Shown here: positions 51,139-61,893 of the stretch, piece by piece
Layout: every line of letters begins with the position of its first letter
Numbering within the stretch: position 1 is the stretch's first letter
Origin: Laccaria trichodermophora
Lineage: Eukaryota; Basidiomycota; Agaricomycetes; Agaricales; Hydnangiaceae
NCBI GenBank assembly: GCA_018417955.1
Contig: JACTVC010000038.1
Span: 62,001 to 126,000, forward strand
DNA: 64,000 nt
Direction: 5' to 3'
Notes under the pieces: generated by a model
What the model saw: only the letters and a program-made list of their open reading frames with translations
Database searches by the model: none
Told to the model about the DNA's origin: nothing
Made by a program: the position numbers and the translations under genes

Positions 51139-51874
51139 TGGGTGACTTTCCGTAACACAAATTCTCTAGATTTGAATAAATCGACGAGATCTAGGGTCCT
51201 TTGCCGGGATGCCGAGTCTTGTAAGGGTTCAACTTTGATGGAGTCCCTGGTTGGAACCCAGTTACAAACCTTAATCTATTCAGAGGGTACCGACCCCTCG
51301 AACAGATTTCAAATGCACGAATAAACCCTGCCAAGAGGAAACCTTTCCTTCTCGGGCGCGTTTACTTCCCACCTGGCTTAGTCAGCTCTACCTCATCGGG
51401 CTATCCCCCATGCAATTCTCCTACGGCTGAGGACATTCTGCCCTCTCTGGTTGAAGTTTTATACCACTACAGAGTTCATTAGCAGTAGAAATTTATTGTG
51501 GATACAAAATTCCCTCCCTGAACATGTTTTTCCCTCCACAAACACTCTTCTCAACACCAACTCACTGGACCATGGTCCTTTTCAGCTCATTTGACATTTC
51601 CTGGGCTTCGTTTTTTGGGTGGCCTTACTTGTTGGCTGAGTATATCGAGTGTCAGCTATGGTAGACCCAACCATGGGCCTGCATGACCACAAAGTAGCCC
51701 AGATGGGAGGGAAGTGAGTTTATTGGAGGCAAGGAAATAAATCTAATAGAATCTAATCAGTTGGCGTTACGGTTTATTCACTCCAACAAACTGTCGTGTG
51801 AAGTTCTCGTTTTAAACTCCGATAAGGGTCAGATTTATTCATTTTTATAAATTTGGGTTACGGAAAGTCACCCA
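51139..51874. repeat. Possible inverted-repeat element, about 736 bp
   Basis: TGGGTGACTTTCCGTAA at 51139-51155 is matched exactly in inverted orientation at 51858-51874. Similarity continues inward for about 43 bases on each side with mismatches (both arms then carry an ATGAATAAATC-like segment). No open frame of note lies between and no clean target duplication is visible. It could be a non-autonomous DNA element that has decayed, or a chance-extended inverted repeat. Part of the motif recurs at 52984-52999. Confidence 0.5.
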
Positions 51875-52122
51875 TTATTGCATTTTCTTCGAATTCTTTG
51901 CTCTTCTAGAAATTTATCCCTGGATCGCGACGAAGATGAAAGTTAACGACATTTTGAGTCTTGACATCTCACTAATCCATATGCACCCAGGCATTTCTGG
52001 TCTTTACCACATATGGCTTTCATAGTGACGAGAATGCTTGATGTCCGCCCATGTCTGCTGATCAGGGTCTAGAGCCCCTTCAACGTCCAAAGCTCGGTGA
52101 CATAATGTAGTGGTCTTGAGAA

Positions 52123-52323
52123 AGGACCCCCGAAAATCCTGCAAAAGGATAGATACCGAAATCCGGACAAGTTTTCGAAAATTTGAAGGGGTCAGTGAGC
52201 TCTTTTTTGATGAAACGCACAAAAACGAAGTCAGAAAGCGTGGGAACTAAAAAAAGACCGGACAAAAACTCCAAAATCGGCCAAAATCAGTATCTATCCT
52301 TTTGCAGGATTTTCGGGGGTCCT
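52123..52323. mobile_element. MITE with perfect 34-bp terminal inverted repeats
   Basis: A 201-base unit whose ends (52123-52156 and 52290-52323) are perfect 34-base inverted repeats beginning AGGACCCCCG. It is flanked on both sides by the same 8 bases, CTTGAGAA (52115-52122 and 52324-52331), the signature of a target-site duplication. It has no coding capacity. An 8-base duplication points to the hAT or P-like class of DNA transposons; the superfamily cannot be fixed from one copy. Perfect ends suggest recent movement, presumably by a transposase made elsewhere. Confidence 0.85.
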
Positions 52324-52331
52324 CTTGAGAA

Positions 52332-53697
52332 TGGTGCAAACTTTAAAAGTAAGAGACCACAAGATGGCGACGACCGATAGCGAAAATGTAGATCGACTTA
52401 ATCGACGTTCCCAGCGGCGAATGCTGAACATTGTATGCCTCCTAGTTTGGAAAGAGCCATGTGGATGGCAGTTGGATGGCAGACCTCTTCGCACTCCGTG
52501 CCTGCGCGTCAACGGTCAAGGCGTCCATATGATCAAATTAAGCCCCGTTCGTAATCACTGTGTAGACAGATGCTAGAGCCAATCTACACAATGCCGTAAG
52601 AAAATAAGGTCATGACATTTGACTGACATTTGGTACCTATGACGAGTTCACCGCCTCTCCCATGTATGCCGCCTCGGGTTTATACGGACTTCGGGTTTAG
52701 AGTGGTTGTTCGTCACAAGTGTAAGTTGTGTGGACCGAAAATTTTAGAGGGGACGTCGACTTGAGGTTTGCATTGGTTTTGAGTTCGAGGGCATCAGTCG
52801 AAATACCCATGTAGGTTCATGCAATGACGGAGAGCGCCGGTACGTCAGCTATGTAGGGTTTGTCGACTTGAAATTGATTAGCCAGTTAATGATAAGGGTC
52901 GGTAAGTATCAGCTAGCAGAGTCGACAGCCTACAGACAAGGGGACCAACCTATGTGTCCTTGCTTGGGAAAACTTTCGGACGAACTTTCCGTAACACAAC
53001 CATTACTGAATTCCCCGTGGCGGTTCGACGAAGACGGACAATCGCTTTTCAGATATTAACTCCCTTGCAGGGTTAGAGTCGCTGTGAAGCGAAAATGGAG
53101 GGTACACCGATTATTGTTTAAACACAGGCTTATCAGTGCCGTGCTAACCAACATAGGTTTCTATACTCACGTACGTTGCAGCATGCAATTCTTCTGCGGG
53201 TGCTATGTGGCCAACTCTTCGGAAATTGGAAAATCATCCGTGTGTTCGTACAGAATGGAATATCAAGTCCTTGCATGATATGGCCCTCTCAGAATCTAAA
53301 TGATTCGAAAGGGAAAAGATCTGAATACCTTCGATGAATAATTAGTACAAGGGGAAATTTGAACGAAATTCCAAATTACCCAAAAATTACCATGTCAGAA
53401 AGGCGTTCAGAAAGACGTGAGATCAACTCGCTGGAATAATTCTAATGAGAGTATAGTCAGAAAGAAGCTTTGGGTTGGTTCGCGGATGGAAAATGTGCAC
53501 TTACCTATGTCAACCAGTATAATTTGCATGGGCATAGGCTTGGGTTGCGCAGGCATTGGTTTAATTCGGAGGATGTGTCTGTGACATGTCACAGTCATTC
53601 CGCTGCGAGTGAATGTCATCCGAATCGTCATCGGCGTGCGGCCTCGACATTTGGCACTTTTGCTCAAAAATCTAACTTGTTCTTCTCATTGACCACG
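52332..53697. other. Intergenic, VPS45 upstream
   Basis: About 1.4 kb after the MITE. It contains a second copy of ACTTTCCGTAACACAA (52984-52999) and two GTCGACTTGA words about 105 bases apart (52756 and 52861). No gene is supported. Confidence 0.45.
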
Positions 53698-56174
53698 ATG
53701 GACGTCGTAAAAGCGGTCGAGACTTATGTCACCAAGCTGGTGTCAACGCCAACAGCTATGAAAGTCCTTTTGCTGGATACACACACTGTATGTCGCTGTC
53801 ATCCGAACCCCATCCCTTCAGCTAGCTAACAAACCTTTCATCACAGACACCAATTGTTTCTCTTTCATCCACTCAGTCAACCCTCTTGTCTCACCAAGTC
53901 TATTTGACCGACCGCATTGACAACAAAAAACGAGACCGTATGCCGCATATGAAATGTGTTTGCTTCCTACAGAACAATGAGGATAGCTTGGAGGCCCTCG
54001 AGGAGGAGCTAAGGGAACCAAAGTATGGAGAGTATTACCTTTGTCAGTCGGTGAATCATATCGGGCATCAGTCGGCTTTTTGATGATATAAGTCACACTC
54101 TCCTAGACTTCAGTAACATATTGAGTAAGACTGCTATCGAGCGACTGGCGGAGGTTGACGAGTATGAAGTGGTGAAAGAGATACAAGTGCGTTTTCGTGC
54201 TCTGTCGTCGGTTCATGCTACATTTTTGGCAGGAATACTTTGCGGATTATGCACCAATACTGCCGTCTTTGTTCTCATTGAACTACGCCCCCACCAACGC
54301 GCGACCGTTGTTCTCATCAACACCAAATATATGGGATCCGAAAGCCCTCGAGTTGGCTGTCCAGGGAATCACTGCAGTTCTTTTAAGCCTGAAAAAGAAA
54401 CCTGTTATTCGCTACGAGAAGATGAGTTCCATGGCGAAGAAGCTCGGTACGGAGGTTCAGGTATGGTCAAATTGCCATCCTTGAAGTTGTCTTCAATTCC
54501 TTTGGCAATAGCACCGCATACATTCGGAAGCTGCGCTATTCGACTTTCGATTAACACAAGTCCAGCCACTCCTGTTGATTCTTGACCGCCGAAATGACCC
54601 CGTCACTCCTTTATTGTCACAATGGACCTACCAGGCAATGGTACACGAGCTCTTGGGGATACAAAATGGAAGAGTGGATTTGAACATGGTTCCCGATATC
54701 AGACCAGAACTGTCTGTCAGTCATTCTTCAGAATAGTGTCATATCGCTTCTTGATGAATGGGTTCAGGAAATTACATTGACAACAAGCACGGATCCCTTC
54801 TTCCAGGCCCAATATCTATCCACTTTTGGCGACCTTGGCTCTTCGTTGAAGGACTACGTACAGGAATATCAATCTCGGTCCTTGGCTCAGTCACCATCAT
54901 CAATAAACTCTATTGCCGACATGAAGCGATTCATGGAAGAGTATCCAGAATTCCGGAAACTTGGAGGCAACGTCAGCAAGCATGTAGCGCTGGTTGGTGA
55001 ATTGAGCCGTCTTGTGGGTAGAGACAAACTTCTCGAAGTCGGCGAGGTGGAACAAGGACTTGCAACAAGCTCGGGAGCGGACTTCAGGGTGAGACTTGTC
55101 CTGATCTGCCTGCTGTCCATGAGTTGAAATCGTTTGTTGCAGAGCGTGCAAGCGATGGTCAGCGACAAGGATGTGCCACCATGGAACAAACTCCGGCTCG
55201 TCATGTTATTTGCCCTCCGATATCAGAAGACGCAAACCGCCAATATTGCATCACTTATTAATCTCATGTTGTCCAATGGTGTTTCTCGAGAAGATGCAAG
55301 AGTAAGCTTGAGCGCTGTTTTTTTGCAACCTTGCACATCTAAATTTTTGTGAAGCTTGTTTACGTTTTACTGAATATTGCGGGTGCGGATCAACGACAGG
55401 ATGACCTTTTCTCAACAGAATCTTTGCTCGCTAAAGGGCGCTCTGCTTTAAAGGGCCTCAAGGTGCGCCTTGAGAGCGAGATTCAAGGACACAATCTGAT
55501 GTTCCAACAAACCACAGGGTGTTGAAAATGTCTACACACAACACACGCCTCATCTTTCACAGACACTCGAGAATCTTTTCAAAGGGAGGTTGAGGGAAGC
55601 CAGCTACCCTTTTGTCGAATCACCTGGGCCCAATTCCAGTCTTCAAAGGTTGATAGTTTTTTACCTTGCGTTTTGTCAAGGGCTGATTTTTGTCGTCCAG
55701 ACCACAAGACGTTATCATATTTATGATTGGTGGGACTACGTATGAAGAGGCCAGGACGGTCGCTCTCTTTAATCAAGACCCTGTAGCTGCGTCCAATGGC
55801 GGCATCGCAAACCCGGCAGGGGTGAGATTACTCCTGGGTGGCACTTGCGTCCATAACTCTTCAACGTATATGCTCGTATTTCATCTTATGGTTGTTCTCA
55901 CTGACGCTCGGATAGGTATATCGAGATGGTTCGTTCAGCGGCTCTAAATTTCCCGCCATCCGTCTACGACCCGCCACCGGAATCCGCTTCCAACGCGCCT
56001 GTCCTTAATCTAAATCTCGGAGGGGTCAATGTTAGCTTGGGCGGGCCGGCGGGAACAGGTGTTTACCGGACCAGTAACGAAGGTGTTGGAGTGCAAGCTG
56101 ATGGAATTCGAGACGGCGTCATGAATCTCCTGGGAAAAGTAAAGCAGGGCGTCGACCGTATGGGTATACCTTGA
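53698..56174 (+). CDS. VPS45: VPS45, Sec1/Munc18-family SNARE regulator
   Basis: Sec1/Munc18-like protein that binds the syntaxin Tlg2 and controls vesicle fusion at the trans-Golgi and endosomes. About 640 residues, many short introns. It opens [16 protein letters not shown] and [10 protein letters not shown], then [102 protein letters not shown] and the C-terminal [19 protein letters not shown] with [18 protein letters not shown] and IGGTTYEEA are hallmark SM-family motifs, and the length of the N-terminal half fits Vps45 over Sly1 or Sec1. A Gly/Asn-rich C-terminal tail of about 75 residues is extra. ERV46 starts 245 bases downstream. Confidence 0.94.
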
Positions 56175-56419
56175 GCACACCAGTAGTTGTTGTGATTAGG
56201 GGGCGAGAGAAGCAGCCATTAATTACTTATTATTTGCGACGCTCTGCATCCGAGCGCCTACACGTGCGTTGTGTGCAAGTAGCGGACACGTCAATGCAAG
56301 TCACGCGTTCTACTCCAGTCTGCAGGTCAACTCTACTGTTTTTCCGCTTTCCCAACACTTTCCTCTCTCTCTAATTTTCTTTCTCTGTTTTCGGAGGCTG
56401 CACGCCTGCATAGATTATA

Positions 56420-58164
56420 ATGGCGAAAGGCTTTTTTGCCAATCTCAAGGGCGTCGATGCCTTTGGTAAAGTATGTTACATCATTGGCTTGGCTGCTTGG
56501 ACGTAAGCTCATTCAACTTAGACGACAGAGGATGTCAAAGTCAAGACACGAACGGGAGCTCTATGTATGAAATGGTTCGTCTTTGGTCGGCGAACATAGT
56601 CGCTCACCAGTCTCGACGACAGTGACAATTATCTCTGCTGCAATTATCCTGGCTTTTTCTTTCGTTGAATTTATCGATTATCGGGCGGTGAATATCGACA
56701 CATCAATTGTTGTGGACAAGAGCAGAGGAGAAAAGCTGACGGTCAATCTGAATGTGACGTTCCCGAGGGTACCATGCTATTGTGGGTGTAGCCAACATTG
56801 CACAAGGTCATTCTAACGGCGCCTTGCAGTGCTCAGTCTGGACATTATGGACATCAGTGGCGAACTTCAACGAGATATTTCTCATAATGTGATGAAAGTC
56901 AGGCTTGACACGCACGGTAAACAAGTGCCCAACTCACATAGTGCAGAGCTGCGAAACGACTTGGACAAGATGAACGACGCGAAAAGAGAGAACTATTGTG
57001 GCTCATGTTATGGAGGCCTGGAGCCTGAAGGAGGATGTTGCAACACTTGCGAGGATGTTCGCCTAGCGTACGTGAACCGGGGGTGGAGCTTCTCCAATCC
57101 AGAAGCCATCGAGCAAGTTCGTCTCGCTTCCAAAGCTCTCCCTCTCTGTTTACCAAATTTTCAATCATAGTGCAAAACCGAAGGCTGGGCGGACAAGTTA
57201 AAAGAACAAGCGGACGAAGGCTGCAACATCTCGGGACGAATTCGCGTAAACAAGGTTATCGGCAATATACACTTCTCTCCCGGTCGTTCATTCCAGACCA
57301 ACGCGCGCAATCTATACGAGCTGGTTCCCTACCTGCGTGATGACGGAAACCGTCATGATTTCTCTCACACCATCCATCATCTTGCGTTCGAGGGTGAGCA
57401 CAATCGCTCGATTTTTAGCCTTTTCTAGCTCATTCCCTCTTATTTAGGCGATGATGAATACGATTATTGGAAAGCAGCGGCTGGTTCAGCCATGAGGCAA
57501 CGTATGGGATTGACAGAGAATCCACTTGATGGGGCCATTGCCAGGGTACGCTCAATCTCTCCTTTCAAAAATGGTAGCTGAATGCTGTTTATCTAGACCG
57601 CAAAAGCGCAATACATGTTCCAGTATTTCTTGAAGGTCGTTTCGACGCAGTTCCGAACGCTCGATGGCGGGAAGGTAAGTGGTTGCTGGTTTCTTTTCCA
57701 ACATTGATATTTATTCTGCTCTCAGGTGAACACACATCAGTACAGCACGACACAATTTGAACGTGACTTGACCGAAGGCGCTGCCGGAGAGACAGCTGGT
57801 GGGATTCACGTCCAACATGGTGTAAGCGGTTTGCCAGGTAGGAAATGTTTTTAGTCCAGCATGTTGGGGAAGAATTCAGACTTTTCGACAGGTGCCTTCT
57901 TCAACTTTGAAATTTCACCAATTCTTGTTGTGCACGCGGAAACGCGGCAATCATTTGCGCACTTCCTGACATCGTGAGCGGTTAACGCAACCTAACTCCA
58001 GCTTGTCATTCCTGACTATATTTTCTCCTAGGACATGTGCTATCATCGGAGGAGTACTCACTGTTGCTTCGATAATAGATAGTATTCTTTTTGCTACCAA
58101 CCGTCGCTTAAAGAAGTCAGGCGGCTCCGCTCCGACTGGAAACGGTTATGGAAAGCTCATGTAA
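56420..58164 (+). CDS. ERV46: ERV46/ERGIC3, COPII cargo receptor subunit
   Basis: ER-Golgi cycling membrane protein that, with Erv41, returns ER residents and helps form COPII vesicles. About 420 residues in many exons. Start MAKGFFANLKGVDAFGKTTED. An N-terminal membrane span (TTISAAIILAFSFVEFIDY) is followed by a large lumenal domain with VDKSRGEKLTVNLNVTFPRV, the Cys-rich CGSCYGG and GGCCNTCEDVR segments, GCNISGRIRVNKVIGNIHFS and RDDGNRHDFSHTIHHLAF. The second span is TCAIIGGVLTVASIIDSILF near the C terminus, with a short cytosolic tail (RRLKKSGG). Conserved cysteines are all present. Exact splice of some middle exons was not checked base by base. Confidence 0.95.
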
Positions 58165-58302
58165 ACTATTCATTGGTACATGTACGGCACATTCGCCTGC
58201 TGTATAAATTACAGCAGTGGAGCACAAGCGAGGGCGGGCAGCACATAGAGATAAGAATAAATAACTCGAATAAGAGAGTCGAAACAGAGGGTATGTGGTT
58301 CA

Positions 58303-59741
58303 TCAGGTTTTTGTCGTTATCTTGCGTTTTTTCTTGGGTGGAGCGGGGGTTGGGCGCTTTGTACGATGAGTTTGCGTTGCATCTACTGGCGGGCTCATCA
58401 TAAGTTCATCCTCTTCTTCGTCATCCTCGTCCTCCTCGTGATAATCAATGGCATTCCGACGCTCTCTCAACTGCCTCGTCTCGCCAGTTTCCTCTTCTTG
58501 TGGTTCATACTCCTCGTCCTGAACAACGCAGTTCCTCCGTCGCAAACTCCGTGGCCGTTTCGAAGTGGTGATAACCTCGTCCTCTTCCTTTGGTTCAACA
58601 GATTCATCTTCCTCTGAATCCTCCTGCTTCACATTGATCACGGCTTGCACGCGACGAATGACGGTCTGCTTGGGACCTACCCGAGCCTCCTTTGCTCGAT
58701 TACTTTGGCCGGAACTAGATGGTTTCGGGGGTTGACGCCAATGTGAAGCCGCGCTCGTAGTCGTGCCATCATGGTCGAGTTCTGGTTTCGCATCAGAGGT
58801 CTCTCGGGTAGGATACGCTGGCGGTTCCGCATGACCTTTAGTCTTCGTATTTTTTTTGACGCCACGCTGTTTCGGAGCTGACGCTGCGGCCACCTGCTTG
58901 CTACCGGAAGCGTGCAAGTCAGAAGGACTTGGGGGTGCTGCAGATTTGTAGGCTGGCGGCTGCGTTGGTGATGGTATTGACTGGCGCTTCGCCGCTATCG
59001 AGGAAGGTGCAGATTTGACAGCATCACTTGTAGTGAATGCGGATATAGCAGAAACTGCTGTTCTACTCCACTAAAAATTAATTGAACAGTGAGCCTTGGA
59101 TGAGTGCGATATGAGATGCTGGTTAAGTCACACCTGAAGTCTCTCCGAAACCAATTCGTCCATCCGCGATGATAACGCGCATCTCTCTTGCTCAACACGA
59201 AGGAAGTGTTCTTGCCAATTCCGTGACTGATCTTTCCATTGTGTAACCTCTCGGCGAAGTTGTGCAATGGTCTCCGTTTGTTGTGCGATCGTGTCAGTTT
59301 GGCGTGCGATTGTGTCCGTCTGGTGTACATTCTGAGGTGGGCGTTTTAGTAGCAATCCGAACATATATGTTGATCTAACTTGCCGTCAGTTCCGCTTGGG
59401 AAAGCTATGGGTTGAAAGCGTCATATGCACATATCATGACAGCAAGAGATACACGTACGGTAGCCTTCACCGCATTAGCCTCCTGCTTCCAGGTCTGGAT
59501 CTCCAAATGCGACGCGTGAAGCTCCTTTACAGCTCTATCGCGCTGTACTCTCGCTTCATGCGCTTCGTTATTGGCCTGTGCCACCTCTTCGCGGCAATTC
59601 GTGTCGACATCGAGGAGCTTACACAACCATCTTAGTTAAATTCCGAAAGGGGGGAAGGGGTGAGCTCACTGCTTTATATGCTGTCTTGGAGAACGCAACG
59701 AGGGATTCCGCCAACAGGACGGGGGACGTCGAACTTGCCAT
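58303..59741 (-). CDS. Coiled-coil nuclear protein, family not recognised
   Basis: Five exons (59670-59741, 59459-59617, 59384-59404, 59134-59331, 58303-59070) give exactly 405 residues. The N-terminal 160 residues are predicted coiled coil (REEVAQANNEAHEARVQRDR and following), containing three tandem heptads QTDTIAR/QTDTIAQ/QTETIAQ. The middle is Pro/Ser-rich. The C-terminal 130 residues are strongly acidic with Glu/Asp runs, then end in a basic PPKKKRKI motif, a classical nuclear localisation signal. The intron 59332-59383 uses a GC donor. A 21-base exon (59384-59404) encodes LSQAELT. I do not recognise the family; a chromatin or chromosome role is only a guess from composition. Its start lies 70 bases from the SDR stop. 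Confidence 0.68.
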
Positions 59742-59811
59742 TAAAGAGGTTTGAAAGGAATGACATTGTTCAGGACAGGGAGATGATTATGTAGCTTTTC
59801 CCAGCACGTGA

Positions 59812-61259
59812 TTATATATGTTTCGCGACCTGCTCCTCCATCCACGTCCAAAGCTCTCTGCCAAGTTGAACATCCTCCGTCTCCTTTCGTGCTTTGCCCA
59901 CCCGGGCCCAAGGAATTAAATACTGATGGTGAAATGTTACAAAGCCAAGTTTTTGGATATTATTATATTTTACCTTTCCATTCAACTCTGCTGCTTCAGG
60001 CGAGGTACCAGCCCATAACTGGGTCAGCGCACCCCATTCCGCTGGATATATTTGAAGAAGAGCCTAAAATCCTTGAGAAATCCATTGTGTTCGCCACATA
60101 ATTTGTACCATACCAGAAAAAGCATCTTCGGCCAGTCAACGACATGTCCGTTTAAATTGGTTTTTAGATTTCCTAATCCTACTCAATGTGATAATCTAAT
60201 GGGTTAGACAGATGCAGACCTGGATTGAGCGATGTCGAGACGATACCACAATCCCCGTAACGTCGCGCGAGTTCGTTTGAAAAGACGATGTTGGCCTGGC
60301 ATAATTACTTGGCATGAACCCAATGATCGAAAAGAATAACACGCACAAATTTGCTTTGGCAGTACATGTCTTCAGTTGTGTATTTCCGCCTAGCGGCTCC
60401 ATCGATAAACGTGTCAAAGTTTAAGGGATCCGCACGGGCGACGTAATGGGCAGAAGAAGCGGTATTGACTACCCGCGCCTTTCCATCTTCGTTTGTTTTG
60501 GCGGTGGAAATGAGGGTAGGGAGGAGAAGAGTTGTTAAATAGAAGTGGCCTGCACATGGACCAAGTATGAGTTGACGATATCGGTATTGCACAAAACCAC
60601 TCACCCAAGACGTTCGTGTGAAATTGAAGGTCGTACCCAGCAGAGAGCTGTTCCATGGGCGTTGCCATGATCCCTCTGCAAAACACCTTAAAATTGATAG
60701 GATCCAAGGGACAGGTCGGCTGACCCATTGTTGAACAGAATATCCAGTCTGTTCTCTTTGCTTTGCAAACGTGAGCCAAGGAAGGTGCTCCAGGACGACA
60801 GAATGCACCTGATGAATCCCCTAGTTGCTTCCCTTACGGAATGTAGGTTCGCCAGATCCAACTTCAGGAAGCTAGCGTGCTTTCCCGTAATCGCGTGAAG
60901 TTCAGTGATGGTTGCCTCGGCTTTCTGTTGGTCCCGGCATGCTATGTAAACTTTTGCGTTGTGTTCTAGCAGGGCCTATGGAACCAGCATTAACTCGATC
61001 CTCATCAACAGATGGGTCACTCTTGGTTCACTTTTGCGGTGTGCATCCCCACTCCAGCATTCCCCCCCGTCACAATCGCGACTTTTCCTGCAAGGTCTGG
61101 CATCTGGCTGGTGCTCCAAGTTGGTCTACCACAAAAGTACGCTTGCTCTAGAAAGGGCCAGAGAGATATTGCTCTGATATCTCGCCATGTGAAACGAGGA
61201 AACCCTAGAAAGTAAGGTGAAGGGTGCCGGTTTTGGAGGTCATCATTGGCAAAGGACAT
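59812..61259 (-). CDS. Short-chain dehydrogenase/reductase, retinol-dehydrogenase-like
   Basis: NAD(P)-dependent SDR resembling fungal retinol dehydrogenase-like enzymes, about 350 residues and many exons. Cofactor loop TGGNAGVG follows MPDLAGKVAIV. The catalytic Ser is in VVNTASSAH, and Tyr and Lys are in YCQSK. The C terminus IYPAEWGALTQLWAGTSPEA and NGKYLIPWARVGKAR fits this subgroup. The usual NNAG motif reads NNGG with the splice I infer. The N terminus is uncertain: the ATG at 61259 gives about 50 residues before the Rossmann fold, which is longer than usual; a later start near PDLAGK is possible. Substrate unknown. Confidence 0.85.
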
Positions 61260-61893
61260 AGGAGATATTTGTTTGTGTTGTGGTATCGTTGAGTTCTGAT
61301 AGATGTTATGATATTCTGTGGGCATTCATTTCCTTGCTCATTGGTATTATTTTCCATTTCCCAGCGCAAGTAACGCCCAAGATTTTAAAAAGCCCCAATT
61401 TCTGGCGGTACGATCGCTCTACGCGACTTGCGCTTTTCTTTTCTCCACCGGATACCTTTGCCGAACACACGTTCTCTTCGACAACCCTCATATTAATTCC
61501 TCTTGCCATCTGGTACACTTCGGCCCCTCTCCGTGCACGAGTAACGTTCTTTTACTTTTTTTCTGCTCGTTGTTGTATTCGCCAATCTCTCATCCTCACG
61601 ACTTCGATCTTTTGCCTGTACTTTTGTCGCTCGACGTCACATCGCCGGCGATTTGTATCTTGGGAGGAAGAAAAACCATCAGTGAAAGTCAGTGAATCAC
61701 CGGAATATTAAACTATCAAGTACGTATTCTGTCACCAGCTTGCATTATTTGACATCATCTGCCGCCGAGTTGCCATCTTCATTCTCATCATTTGCATCCT
61801 TAGCCCCCGAATTCTCTGACCTTCTCAAACACAGCCTTTTCAGGGAGCCATATCTTGCCGATCACACAATCTACGCGCGCCGACGTCTAAGGA
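61260..61893. promoter_or_regulatory. Divergent region, SDR / Ras exchange factor
   Basis: About 630 bases between opposite genes. The part nearest the exchange factor is very pyrimidine-rich, as expected for a fungal promoter and 5' leader. No distinct motif recognised. Confidence 0.4.

Noticed and set aside
53698..58164. VPS45 and ERV46 as a trafficking gene cluster
   Set aside because: Both act in vesicle traffic, but at different steps, and adjacency of two housekeeping genes is not evidence of a functional cluster.
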